From: Aidingimonas lacisalsi
GTDB lineage: Bacteria; Pseudomonadota; Gammaproteobacteria; Pseudomonadales; Halomonadaceae
Assembly: GCF_008079445.1 (NCBI RefSeq)
Contig: NZ_VRYH01000004.1
Location: 1-64,000 of the forward strand
DNA length: 64,000 nt
Reading direction: 5' to 3'
The translations under genes and the position numbers were made by a program. Within the stretch, counting starts at the first letter, position 1; every line of letters begins with the position of its first letter. Below, in pieces: positions 8,060-16,997 of this stretch. Under the pieces are notes generated by a model that saw only the letters and a program-made list of their open reading frames with translations, did no database searches and was not told where the DNA came from.

Positions 8060-9151
8060 ATGTCTGTAATCAATACGAACATTACCGCGCAAATCGCGCA
8101 GCAGAACCTCAGCAACTCGCAAGACGTGCAGACGACAGCGATGGAGCGTTTGTCCTCTGGTCTGCGTATCAACAGCGCCGCCGACGATGCCGCGGGTCAG
8201 GCGATCGCCAACCGTATGAGCAGCCAGATTACCGGCCTGGGCCAGGCGCAGCGTAACGCCAACGACGGCATTTCCGTTGCTCAGACCACCGAAGGCGGTC
8301 TGAACCAGGTCAACGACAACCTGCAGCGCGTTCGTGAACTGACCGTACAGGCGCAGAACGGCACCAACTCTCAGGAAGACCTTCAGTCCATCCAGGACGA
8401 AATCGGCCAGCGTCTGAACGAGATCGACCGTATTTCCGAAGAGACCGATTTCAACGGTGTCAAGGTGCTGTCTGAAGGAAATAGCCTGGAAATTCAGGTT
8501 GGTGCTAACGATGGGGAAACCATCGACATCAATCTAGAGGAAATTAACGCTGAGACACTGGGCCTCGAAAATTTCAATGTCAATGGCGTCGATATGGATG
8601 GCTTGACTGCTTACGCTGATGGTGATCTTCAGGATGGAGATGGTGAAAATATCTCAGCAGCCGATGTCACGATTACCGATGACACTGGCGGTACGGCATT
8701 GACCGGTACCGAACTGCAGCAGGACGAAGACGGTGCTTGGTTCGTTACTGGTGAAGATACTGATGGAAATACCGTCGCCATTTCAGTAGATGAAAGCGAC
8801 TTTACCTATGACGATGGCAATACAGCCGTCGAAGTAACGGTGAACTCTGAGGAAGATGCATTGTTGGGTGATTTGACTGAAGATCCTCTCGAAACCTTGG
8901 ATACAGCACTGGGTCAGGTCGATAGCCTCCGCTCTGAGCTGGGCGCTATTCAGAATCGTTTTGATAGCGCGATCAATAATCTCGCAACAAACGAAACCAA
9001 CCTCTCCGATGCCCGCTCTCGTATCGAGGATGCCGACTACGCTACTGAAGTCTCCGAAATGACGCGTGGACAGATCCTCCAGCAGGCAGGCACATCGGTT
9101 CTGGCACAAGCCAACCAGATCCCGCAGAACGCATTGTCGCTTCTCGGATAA
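8060..9151 (+). CDS. fliC: Flagellin, standard size
   Basis: This 363-aa protein starts MSVINTNITAQIAQQNLSNS and shows the classical N-terminal helices (MERLSSGLRINSAADDAAG, QRNANDGISVAQTTEGGLNQ) and C-terminal helices (LSDARSRIEDADYATEVSEM, NQIPQNALSLLG). The variable centre (about 185-285) is short and acidic. A strong ribosome-binding site (GAGAGGAAGGA) lies 8 bp before the ATG, suggesting that this is the major filament subunit. It has its own sigma-28 promoter and a strong terminator, so the two flagellins are separate transcription units. The central region is probably the target of the modification genes that follow. Confidence 0.96.
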   Translation: MSVINTNITAQIAQQNLSNSQDVQTTAMERLSSGLRINSAADDAAGQAIANRMSSQITGLGQAQRNANDGISVAQTTEGGLNQVNDNLQRVRELTVQAQNGTNSQEDLQSIQDEIGQRLNEIDRISEETDFNGVKVLSEGNSLEIQVGANDGETIDINLEEINAETLGLENFNVNGVDMDGLTAYADGDLQDGDGENISAADVTITDDTGGTALTGTELQQDEDGAWFVTGEDTDGNTVAISVDESDFTYDDGNTAVEVTVNSEEDALLGDLTEDPLETLDTALGQVDSLRSELGAIQNRFDSAINNLATNETNLSDARSRIEDADYATEVSEMTRGQILQQAGTSVLAQANQIPQNALSLLG

Positions 9152-9174
9152 CAGCATTTCTGAATGTAGTACAG

Positions 9175-9201
9175 AAGGGGTCGACTGCGGTCGACCCTTT
9201 T
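9175..9201 (+). terminator. Rho-independent terminator of flagellin gene 2
   Basis: AAGGGGTCGAC (9175-9185) pairs with GTCGACCCTTT (9190-9200) around a TGCG loop and runs into TTTT. Confidence 0.85.
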
Positions 9202-9346
9202 GCTGTGTAGGGCATGGGTAGAGGTGGAATTGGAGAGTGTGCCTATCTCAAAAGCTTGGAATAGCGATGTTCGATGGCCGTTTTCAAGGCTTGTGACGTA
9301 CCATCATGGGTTACGCTGACACAAACTCACTCTGTGATGGTTAATC

Positions 9347-12211
9347 ATGGCAAAGCGTAACGTCAAAAAGAAGCAGAGAGTCAATCGAACGTATGGTATG
9401 ACGATCAGCCAGGCGCGTAAGATGACGGAAAAAAATCCTAAGTCTCCCGATGGATGGAGAGCTCTAGGACGTCTTCTCATACGAGATAAGCAATATGAAA
9501 AAGCACGTCAATTACTTGAATATGCCAGAGAAGTAATACTTGAAGATCATGTGTTGCTGGAACAATTAGGGTATTGCTATCAAAAGCTAGGGAAGCTAGA
9601 GTTTGCTGAAACAATATCAGAAGAAGTTTTGAAGTTAAAGCCTAATTCTTCTCAGGCATATTTGATTTTATCCTCGTGTTGTTACGACCGAGGTCACAAA
9701 AAAGATGCGCTGAGATATGTAAAAAACGCCGAAAGAATAGCACCGGATGATGTGCGGATGCTGGATCGTTTAGGCACGATTCTGTATGCGTTGCATCATT
9801 ATGAAGAAGCGTCGGAAGTTTTTGAAAAACTAATACAGAAAGATCCAAGAAACTTTAGTCACTGGAATAATGCGGCCAATGCACGCCGTGACCTTGGTCT
9901 ACTAGATGAGGCTAATACCTATTATCAACGTGCAGTTGATCTCGCAGGTACTGTTTCGTCCCCTTATTCCAACCGGTTGACGTTATTGCATTATCTTCCG
10001 GATATTAAGCCGGAGACCATTTTTGAGGTATGTCGTGAATGGCAACCGCGTTTTGCACCTGCTTCTCTACCTGATCGACCGGTGCCATGTAACAAGAAGA
10101 TGAACCGCCGTCTTCGTCTTGGTATGGTTTCCGATGGGTTCAATCGTCACCCGGCGGGCAAGATGATAATTCGGGCACTGGAAAACCTTCACTGCCATGA
10201 TTTCGAATGTTTTGCCTATAGTACGAATGGCAAGGTTGATTCGCTGACAAAGCGCATTCGATCAGCCATCAGTCACTGGGAAAATATAAATCACCTGACA
10301 GCAGAATCCTTGGCAGAGAAAATACGGGATGACAAAATCGATATCCTTGTTGATCTGTCCGGCCATAATAGTGGTAACAGGATGTACACAATGGCTTTGC
10401 AGCCTGCGCCGGTGATTGTCAAATGGGTTGGCGGACTAATCAACACCACGGGTGTCAAGGCCATCGACTATCTGCTATCGGATTCTGTTGAGACTCCTGA
10501 GGGAGTCGATGGCCTCTATACTGAAAAATTAATTCGTATGCCGGATGATTATATTTGCTTTGATATTCCAGACAAGGTGCCTTCGGTTTCTAGCCTACCG
10601 GCCAAAGATAATGGTTATATCACTCTCGGGTGTTTTAATAATCCAACTAAAATCAATGAAGTCGTTTTCAAGGAATGGGCAAAGATCATGCATCAGTTGC
10701 CTGATTCACGGTTGTTTCTTAAAGGTCGTCCCTATGCGAGCGACTCGTTCTGTGAGCGGCTGTATCAAACGATGGAGTGCCATGACATAGCGAGGGAGCG
10801 ACTGATTATCGAGGGCCCCGGCAGCAACTATGAGTTGTTGGAAGCCTATAACCGCATGGATATCGCTTTGGACCCTTGGCCCTACTCCGGTGGACTGACG
10901 ACTTGTGAAGCCTTCTTGATGGGTGTGCCTGTCGTTACCATGCCCGGGCCGACCTTTGCCGGTCGCCATAGTGCCACCCACCTGGTGAATGCCGGCATGC
11001 CGGAGTTGGTGACGAATAGCTGGGATGAGTACCGGGAGCGTGTTCTGGAACTGGCCGGCGACCTGGATAGCCTATCGACCATACGCCAGCATCTGCGTGA
11101 GGTGCTGACTAAATCGCCGGTGTGCGACGGCCCGCGTTTCGCCAAGCATTTTACGACGGCCATGCGAGCGATCTGGCAGCGCTATTGTGAGGATAAAGCA
11201 CCGGCGGCATTGACCTTCAACAAGGAAGGGCAAGCCTGGTTCGACGATGAGGATGACCCCGTTCATATCGAGCCGGTACTAGACGATGCTGCGGATTCGG
11301 ATGATTCCGGCTTTCGCTTCCAGTTCGAGGGCAAGGTCATCGCCATCGACAATGGTGGCGAATTGCTGAACCATGCCGCGACACAACAGATGCTGTCGCT
11401 GAATGCGTTCGAGGTCATTACTTTTGACCCTCGTAGTGAGGCTTTGCAGCATTCATTGATCCAGCATGAGGGCGTACACCATTACCCCAATACCTCATTG
11501 GGGGATGGGCAGCCAGCAACGCTCTACACGTGCCTTGACCCATCGATGACGGCTACGTTACCGCCGCTGCCCTCGGAAGACCTATCGGATGAGCAAGCCC
11601 AAGGCGCCAAGGTATTGGCACAGTTACCGCTCAATACCATTGCGCTTGACAAGATAGAAGGGCTGCCATCGTTAGATTGGTTAGTTCTGGATGATCGTTG
11701 TGATGCCGGGACGATACTCGAGAATGGCAAAACAGCCTTGAAAGATACGCTGTTGATCCAGGCGCGTATTACCTTTCAGCCGACACATGAAGGACAGACA
11801 ACGCTGGATAAAGTGACAGCATGGGCACAGAACAACAGCTTTCTTTTCTATCGTCTTAACAATCTTCAGCACAAGAGTCATCTCCCTGCGCGAGATGACT
11901 TGATCCGCCACCAAGCGACGGAGTTGACGCATGCAGATGTGCTGTTGCTGCCTAGTCAGGGACGAATGGAATCTATAGACGACAACCAAAAGATGAAATT
12001 AGCTTTCCTACTGCATACAGCCTATGGCATGAAAGACATGGCTTATAAAATCATCTCCATCGTGGATGAGGAAAAAGCTGATGAGTATCTTATTGGAGAA
12101 CAGTTGGTTTTTCGAGAACAAACAAAGATAGATGACGTCAGCAGCCACGACCCGGATGATGAAGACGATACGATAGCTGATGAAATCGACAAGTTATTGG
12201 GGAGAACATAA
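9347..12211 (+). CDS. SPINDLY/OGT-type glycosyltransferase (GT41) with TPRs and an FkbM-like C-terminal domain
   Basis: This 954-aa cytoplasmic protein has about five TPRs at residues 35-210, then a GT41 O-GlcNAc-transferase catalytic region at about 230-640. That region holds the histidine motif HPAGKM near 267, LFLKGRP near 456 (lysine that binds UDP) and SGGLTTCEAFLMG near 514. Residues about 655-870 resemble an FkbM methyltransferase: LDWLVLDDRCDAGTIL and LLIQARITFQPTHEGQTTL align with the family's second half. Its SAM-binding glycine motif is not recognisable. Position after the flagellins suggests that it glycosylates flagellin Ser/Thr. The A+T-rich coding and absence of a clear ribosome-binding site suggest an acquired cassette. 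Confidence 0.87.
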   Translation: MAKRNVKKKQRVNRTYGMTISQARKMTEKNPKSPDGWRALGRLLIRDKQYEKARQLLEYAREVILEDHVLLEQLGYCYQKLGKLEFAETISEEVLKLKPNSSQAYLILSSCCYDRGHKKDALRYVKNAERIAPDDVRMLDRLGTILYALHHYEEASEVFEKLIQKDPRNFSHWNNAANARRDLGLLDEANTYYQRAVDLAGTVSSPYSNRLTLLHYLPDIKPETIFEVCREWQPRFAPASLPDRPVPCNKKMNRRLRLGMVSDGFNRHPAGKMIIRALENLHCHDFECFAYSTNGKVDSLTKRIRSAISHWENINHLTAESLAEKIRDDKIDILVDLSGHNSGNRMYTMALQPAPVIVKWVGGLINTTGVKAIDYLLSDSVETPEGVDGLYTEKLIRMPDDYICFDIPDKVPSVSSLPAKDNGYITLGCFNNPTKINEVVFKEWAKIMHQLPDSRLFLKGRPYASDSFCERLYQTMECHDIARERLIIEGPGSNYELLEAYNRMDIALDPWPYSGGLTTCEAFLMGVPVVTMPGPTFAGRHSATHLVNAGMPELVTNSWDEYRERVLELAGDLDSLSTIRQHLREVLTKSPVCDGPRFAKHFTTAMRAIWQRYCEDKAPAALTFNKEGQAWFDDEDDPVHIEPVLDDAADSDDSGFRFQFEGKVIAIDNGGELLNHAATQQMLSLNAFEVITFDPRSEALQHSLIQHEGVHHYPNTSLGDGQPATLYTCLDPSMTATLPPLPSEDLSDEQAQGAKVLAQLPLNTIALDKIEGLPSLDWLVLDDRCDAGTILENGKTALKDTLLIQARITFQPTHEGQTTLDKVTAWAQNNSFLFYRLNNLQHKSHLPARDDLIRHQATELTHADVLLLPSQGRMESIDDNQKMKLAFLLHTAYGMKDMAYKIISIVDEEKADEYLIGEQLVFREQTKIDDVSSHDPDDEDDTIADEIDKLLGRT

Positions 12212-12213
12212 CT

Positions 12214-12771
12214 ATGCTTCCGATTGTACAGTCTGATCCTAAAGAGAATGTATCGAGTGATGAGAAACAACGTGAAAATCAAGATAGTGATTTTCTCAAG
12301 CTGGTTAAAACAGCCAAGAAGAGTGAGCTTAGAGCTCTTGCCAAGATATTGATGCCATATATTGCAGAGGCTGAACTTAAGCAGGTGAGGGTATGGGGTG
12401 ATAGAAGTCGTATTCATTTGGATAAAGCAACGATCTCTGTTAATGACCTTTTGATAAATACACGATCAGGCCATGTGACAATTCATGAAAATTGTTTTTT
12501 TGGCCATCGTTGTATGTTGCTTACAGGCAGTCATGATTATACGAAAACAGGTATGGATAGATTAAAAGCGGTACCTGATAGCGGCAATGATATTGAGGTG
12601 GAATCAGGAGCATGGCTTGGCTCAGGTGTTACTGTCCTTGGCCCTGCCAAGATAGGAAGGAATGCAGTAGTGGCTGCGGGAAGCCTGGTCACTAAGGATG
12701 TTCCGGAAAATACGATAGTTGCTGGTAATCCTGCAAAGCCTGTAAAGAGAATTGATGGGAAAGATATATAA
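12214..12771 (+). CDS. Left-handed beta-helix O-acetyltransferase (hexapeptide family)
   Basis: This 185-aa protein has a helical N-terminus followed by hexapeptide repeats from about residue 65 (FFGHRCMLLTGSHDYTKTG, SGAWLGSGVTVLGPAKIGRN) and the usual capping segment NTIVAGNPAKPVKRI. HDYT and the histidine in SHD correspond to the acetyl-CoA-dependent active site of the maltose/serine acetyltransferase group. It starts 2 bp after the glycosyltransferase stop, so the two are one transcription unit. The likely job is to acetylate the sugar placed on flagellin. The substrate is inferred from context only. It is strongly A+T-rich. Confidence 0.83.
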   Translation: MLPIVQSDPKENVSSDEKQRENQDSDFLKLVKTAKKSELRALAKILMPYIAEAELKQVRVWGDRSRIHLDKATISVNDLLINTRSGHVTIHENCFFGHRCMLLTGSHDYTKTGMDRLKAVPDSGNDIEVESGAWLGSGVTVLGPAKIGRNAVVAAGSLVTKDVPENTIVAGNPAKPVKRIDGKDI

Positions 12772-12772
12772 A

Positions 12773-13594
12773 ATGAATTCAAATAAAAATTTAATATTCG
12801 CGGTCACTCATGGTCGTACAGGGACCACGATGGTTACTGAAGTTTTCAAAATATTTGATAACGTAAGATCAGAGCACGAACCGGAGCCGAATTACGCAAG
12901 CGTTTTCCCACATGTGAAATCTGACCCTAGAAATGCGATCAAATTTCTTGAAAAAAAGCTATCTACGATAGATTCTTTTGATGAAGAAAATTATATTGAG
13001 ACAAGTAATGTTTTTGGTAAGGGGTTTTTGATTCCTTTGCTGAGGATGGGGCGAATGCCGGGCTTGCTCTTTTTGAATAGAGACTTTAGGGAAACTGCAC
13101 GAAGTCTTTATGTACGTGGAAGTATTCCTGTACGCTCTAAGATGGGAAGACATTTTTCTGCAGACCCATCGGTACCTGGGAGTCTACCTATTTTTTCTCC
13201 TGAGTCCTTATCAGACTACCAGATGTGTTTTTGGGGGGTTTTGGATTCGTACTATAGACAGCTTCAGGCTGAGAGTGTTTATAAAAAAGAAGGAGGGTGT
13301 TATTGTTGGGTGAATGCATCAGATTTTCATGATTTTGAGAAAGCTGTGAGTATAGGCTCTACTTTTGGTCTTGGTGTATCTGACAAAGAATATGCTAAAA
13401 AAATGCATTCTGAAATCGTTGGTGTTCATCATAACCCGAACAAGGGTAAGCGCAACACCAGTGAAGTGTCTGCTTTTTCGGAAGAAATAGAAGTCATTGA
13501 TAGGGTCGCATTTTATGATCCTGAATTTGTTGAGTCTTGTCTATCTTCGAAATATTTGAGTAGTGATGTCGTATCGTATCTTCGCCAAGATTGA
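12773..13594 (+). CDS. Sulfotransferase-like protein
   Basis: This 273-aa protein opens with a beta strand and P-loop-like motif FAVTHGRTGTTMVTE (residues 8-22), the 5'-phosphosulfate-binding pattern of PAPS-dependent sulfotransferases. A later segment (GLLFLNRDFRETARSLYVRG) resembles the 3'-phosphate-binding R-x7-S motif. ATG 12773 begins 1 bp after the acetyltransferase stop, and an upstream in-frame ATG inside that gene is rejected. It is A+T-rich like its two operon partners. It could sulfate the flagellin glycan, which would be unusual. Assignment to the fold is moderately sure and the substrate is unknown. Confidence 0.68.
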   Translation: MNSNKNLIFAVTHGRTGTTMVTEVFKIFDNVRSEHEPEPNYASVFPHVKSDPRNAIKFLEKKLSTIDSFDEENYIETSNVFGKGFLIPLLRMGRMPGLLFLNRDFRETARSLYVRGSIPVRSKMGRHFSADPSVPGSLPIFSPESLSDYQMCFWGVLDSYYRQLQAESVYKKEGGCYCWVNASDFHDFEKAVSIGSTFGLGVSDKEYAKKMHSEIVGVHHNPNKGKRNTSEVSAFSEEIEVIDRVAFYDPEFVESCLSSKYLSSDVVSYLRQD

Positions 13595-13611
13595 TTGGTT
13601 TGATTTTATGA

Positions 13612-13638
13612 CATTAAATTTTAATGGTTTTTTATAAA
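13612..13638 (+). terminator. Possible weak terminator of the modification operon
   Basis: CATTAAA/TTTAATG is an A+T-only hairpin with almost no loop, followed by GTTTTTTATAAAAA. It lies 17 bp after the last gene of the operon. Confidence 0.35.
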
Positions 13639-13731
13639 AATCGATTTTGTTGTTGAAATTGCGTAGGGTGTCATCCTTGTCATGTTGCGAGCTTGGTGAG
13701 GGGATTGACAACGTCTTCGTATGGGGGCGGT

Positions 13732-13758
13732 TCAAGTTTCAGCAGGTATTGCCGATAT
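13732..13758 (+). promoter_or_regulatory. Sigma-28 promoter of a small unknown gene
   Basis: TCAAGTTT (13732-13739), 11 bp, GCCGATAT (13751-13758) has the same -35 as the flagellin 1 promoter. It reads toward the gene at 13926. Confidence 0.88.
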
Positions 13759-13791
13759 CCGCCTAGCAGAGGGAATGGAATAGGGGCTTAT

Positions 13792-13815
13792 GGAGGCCTA
13801 GTCCATCGGGCCTCC
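13792..13815 (+). terminator. Hairpin between a sigma-28 promoter and its gene
   Basis: GGAGGCC (13792-13798) pairs with GGCCTCC (13809-13815) with a 10-base loop, followed by ttggttt. It lies within the leader predicted from the upstream promoter, so it may be an attenuator, the end of a short RNA, or a simple leader hairpin. Confidence 0.45.
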
Positions 13816-13925
13816 TTGGTTTCACAGCGGCTACCGTTCACGGCATCTTGACGGCGTGGAGGTGTCGTTTTTGTCAGACGGGTGGTTCACCGTCAAAACC
13901 TTACACATATAGAAAGATCCATTTA

Positions 13926-14300
13926 ATGACCCTGACAGAGCACAATATCACCCCTCGCGACCTTCTTGACGACATCCTCCCCAAGGTCAAAGCGACGGAG
14001 CGTGTCGTCAACAACACGCTCAAGTCGATGCTGGAGGAAGCGTCGGACGACCCGGCGGAGCGGCGGCGGCTGGAAAACCAGGTGATGGAGTTCGAACTCG
14101 AGATCACCATGATCATGATGAACCTCGAGCACCTGATGAACCGCTATGCCACGGCGTTCCAGGAAGTGACCGATTCCGGCCATCGCCGTTCCGGGCCGGT
14201 GTTGGAACTGGATCAACACGAGGTCGTGGCAGTCGATAGTGCTCGGAAGCTGTATGAGCGAATACAGGAATTGCAGCGCGCTAATACATCGCCGGATTGA
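13926..14300 (+). CDS. Small helical protein of the sigma-28 regulon, function unknown
   Basis: This 124-aa protein is almost entirely helical and charged, with heptad-like stretches (LENQVMEFELEITMIMMNLE at about 58-77, then HLMNRYATAFQEV) and no signal peptide or membrane segment. The size and helical make-up recall flagellar chaperones and FliS/FliT-like proteins, but no specific family motif is seen. ATG 13926 was chosen because the sequence upstream in frame is of non-coding character. A near-perfect sigma-28 promoter lies 170 bp upstream, with a hairpin in the leader. A flagellar or chemotaxis role is inferred from that promoter. Confidence 0.75.
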   Translation: MTLTEHNITPRDLLDDILPKVKATERVVNNTLKSMLEEASDDPAERRRLENQVMEFELEITMIMMNLEHLMNRYATAFQEVTDSGHRRSGPVLELDQHEVVAVDSARKLYERIQELQRANTSPD

Positions 14301-14411
14301 GCGATGCGTTGACAGTCACTGGTCATCATTCGCTCAAGCTTCCTGCCACTGTGCGACTGTTCCCATCGACATGAACATCTTGTGGGGGGAACACTCAAGG
14401 AAGAGGAGCAT

Positions 14412-16997
14412 TCAAAGAGAGTGTCCGAAACCCTTGGCCGGAAGACGTTCCGGCAATGAACGCAGCTCTGCCAGTGGCATGGGCCTTGCAAATCGGTAAC
14501 CCTGTAGCAGGTCGCAATGTCGGCGGACCATGTCCTGCTGCTGCGCTTCGGTTTCAATGCCTTCGGCAACGACCATCATCTCCATGTGGTGTGCCATGGT
14601 GATGACGCCTTGGACGATAGCGGCACTGCGAGGGTCGGACAGTGTGTCAGCGATGAAGCTGCGGTCGAGCTTAACCTTGTGTGTTGGTAAGTCGCGCAGG
14701 TAACTGAGACTGGAAAAGCCGGTCCCGAAATCATCGATCGCCACACGGACGCCGATAGCCTTAAGCGTCTCCATCATGTCGATGACCTGGGATGCGCCGT
14801 CCAGAAATACACTTTCCGTGACTTCCAATTCCAGTTGATTCGGCGGTAAGCCCGTTTCTTCCAGTATTCGGCGTACCTCATCGAGGAAGCCATCGCGGTG
14901 AAACTGCAACGAGGAGATGTTCACGGCGACCGGCAATATTCGCTCTTCCTCCGTGCGGAACTGTGCCATTTCTAGGCAGGCTTGGCGAAGCACCCAGCGT
15001 CCCAATGGGATGATCTGGCCGGTGCGCTCGGCCAACGATATGAACTCGTAAGGTGTTATTAAGCCGCGGCTAGGGTGGTGCCAACGTACCAGGGCTTCTA
15101 CACCGCAGACACGTCCGCTCGTGGTTTCCACCAGCGGTTGGTAGTACAGTTCAAATTGCTCTTCGTGCAGCGCGGTATGCAAGTCATGTCGTAATAGTAC
15201 ACTGTCCTTGATGCTTGCTACCTCGCGATCCCGATACCATTGCCAGGTGTTGCGCCCTTGCCGTTTGGCTTTCTCCAGGGCCAGGTCAGCATGCTGCATC
15301 AACTCGTGGGGTTGATCGAGCGTGATGTCGTTACAGGCGATGCCAATGCTGACGCTGATATGAAGGCAATGGTCATCGACTTCGAAAGGCGTTGCCAACG
15401 TCTCCAGGATACGATCTGCCAACTCGACGACCTGCTCGTGGCTATCGCACCCCGTCAGAAGCAGACCGAACTCGTCACCTACCAGTCGTCCCAGCGTTTG
15501 CCCTTCGCTGACCAGCGCGTGAAGTCGTGTAGCCACCTTGGCCAGCACCTTGTTGCCCAGATGATGACCTAGGCCATCGTTGAGAGTCTTGAAGCCATCC
15601 ATGTCGAGATACATCACTGCCAGCAGCTTCTGATGCTGCTGACTGTAATGGAAGGCCTCTGACAGGCGGGCATCGAAGGCCGTACGATTGGGCAGGCCGG
15701 TGAGCAAGTCATGACTCGCTTGATAGGCGATCCGGGCGTCCTGCCCCTTCTGGCGGGTAACATCCTGCTGGATGCCAATAAAGTGAGTGCAGGTCCCTCT
15801 GTCATCAAAAACGGGGCTGATCACCAGTTGATTCCAAAACGGCGTGCCATCCTTACGGTAGTTGAGCAGTGTCACTTCAACATCACGCTGATCGCGTATC
15901 CCGTGACGGATAGCATCGACAGCCTTGAGGTCAGTTTCGGGGCCTTGCAGGAAGCGACAGTTGATTCCAATGATTTCCTCATGCCCGTAGCCGGTCATGG
16001 TCGAAAATATGGGATTGGCATAGGCAATTGGCATGTCGGGCTTGCAGGCATCCACCATCAAGACGCCGTTCGGGCTAGCATCAACGCCACGCTTGAGCAG
16101 GCGCAGCTCGTCGGTTTGTTGTTTACGCTGGGTGATGTCGCGGCAGATGCCGTAGACGCCAACGATTTCGCCGTCGATGATCACCGGGAAGTTGGTGATC
16201 TCCAGATAATAAGGGTGTCCTGAGGCGTGCGTGCCCATGGTTTCGTAGGTGATGGCTTCACCCTGACGTGCGGTATCGAAGGCGGCTTGCGTCAGGTCCC
16301 GGTAGTCGGGGGTGATGAATTGGTTGAAGTGCAGGCCTACCAGATCGGCTTCGGAGTAGCCGGTAATTCGTTCGAGGGCGGCATTACCACTCTGGAAACG
16401 GCCTTCCAGGTCGAACGAATAGACTCCGTCCGGATGATTGACGAACAACGAGTGGTGCCACTCGGATAGAGTACGATGCGCCTGTATATCACGGTCGCGG
16501 ATCAATGCCAGCGCAATCAGCGCCGCCGCTTGGCGCAGTCGACGCTTGTCGTCTACGGTAGGCTTTTCAGGAGAACTGTAGTAGGTGTCAAAGGTCCCCA
16601 ACAGCTCTCCATTGGCAGTCACTACCGGGCTTGACCAGCAGGCGCGAAGTCCCTCGGCCATGGCCGCTTCCCGCAAGCCTTCCCAGCGAGGATCGGTCGT
16701 GATGTCCTCGGTGATGATGATACGGCGTTCGAAGGCCGATGTGCCGAAGGAAGCGACACCGGGTCCGATTGGCACGGCTTGGAGCCGTTGTATATAGCTC
16801 TGAGAAAAGTGCTTGCTGGGTACCAGGCTCAATGTGCCTTCGTCGGGGTCATGGCGCATGAAGACTATGGTGGCACTGGGAAGCAGCAGGCTCAGCCAGT
16901 GGGCGATGGCATCGAGAGTGTCTTCAAGAGGATGCTGCTCGGCGATCAGCTCATGAATATGCTGCTGTGCCTTCAATAGCTCATACTCGTCGTGCAT
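14412..16997 (-). CDS. GAF-PAS-LOV-GGDEF-EAL c-di-GMP phosphodiesterase, putative blue-light sensor
   Basis: This 861-aa cytoplasmic protein has GAF at about 15-165, PAS at about 178-290, a LOV-type PAS at about 303-415, GGDEF at about 425-590 and EAL at about 600-850. The LOV domain has GINCRFLQ at 344-351, whose Cys347 would form the flavin adduct, plus the expected NYRKDGTPFWN and FIGIQQDVT motifs. GGDEF is altered to VGDEF at 506-510, so cyclase activity is doubtful. EAL is intact (EALVRW, NISSLQF, LEVTES, IDDFGTGFSS), predicting c-di-GMP hydrolysis. ATG 16997 follows AAGGAG and is preferred over an upstream ATG at 17102. Confidence 0.92.
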   Translation of the reverse strand: MHDEYELLKAQQHIHELIAEQHPLEDTLDAIAHWLSLLLPSATIVFMRHDPDEGTLSLVPSKHFSQSYIQRLQAVPIGPGVASFGTSAFERRIIITEDITTDPRWEGLREAAMAEGLRACWSSPVVTANGELLGTFDTYYSSPEKPTVDDKRRLRQAAALIALALIRDRDIQAHRTLSEWHHSLFVNHPDGVYSFDLEGRFQSGNAALERITGYSEADLVGLHFNQFITPDYRDLTQAAFDTARQGEAITYETMGTHASGHPYYLEITNFPVIIDGEIVGVYGICRDITQRKQQTDELRLLKRGVDASPNGVLMVDACKPDMPIAYANPIFSTMTGYGHEEIIGINCRFLQGPETDLKAVDAIRHGIRDQRDVEVTLLNYRKDGTPFWNQLVISPVFDDRGTCTHFIGIQQDVTRQKGQDARIAYQASHDLLTGLPNRTAFDARLSEAFHYSQQHQKLLAVMYLDMDGFKTLNDGLGHHLGNKVLAKVATRLHALVSEGQTLGRLVGDEFGLLLTGCDSHEQVVELADRILETLATPFEVDDHCLHISVSIGIACNDITLDQPHELMQHADLALEKAKRQGRNTWQWYRDREVASIKDSVLLRHDLHTALHEEQFELYYQPLVETTSGRVCGVEALVRWHHPSRGLITPYEFISLAERTGQIIPLGRWVLRQACLEMAQFRTEEERILPVAVNISSLQFHRDGFLDEVRRILEETGLPPNQLELEVTESVFLDGASQVIDMMETLKAIGVRVAIDDFGTGFSSLSYLRDLPTHKVKLDRSFIADTLSDPRSAAIVQGVITMAHHMEMMVVAEGIETEAQQQDMVRRHCDLLQGYRFARPMPLAELRSLPERLPAKGFGHSL

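Noticed and set aside
9250-9290. Possible sigma-28 promoter before the OGT gene
   Set aside because: AAAAGCTT is followed only by TTCGATGG at the wrong spacing, so it is too weak to call.
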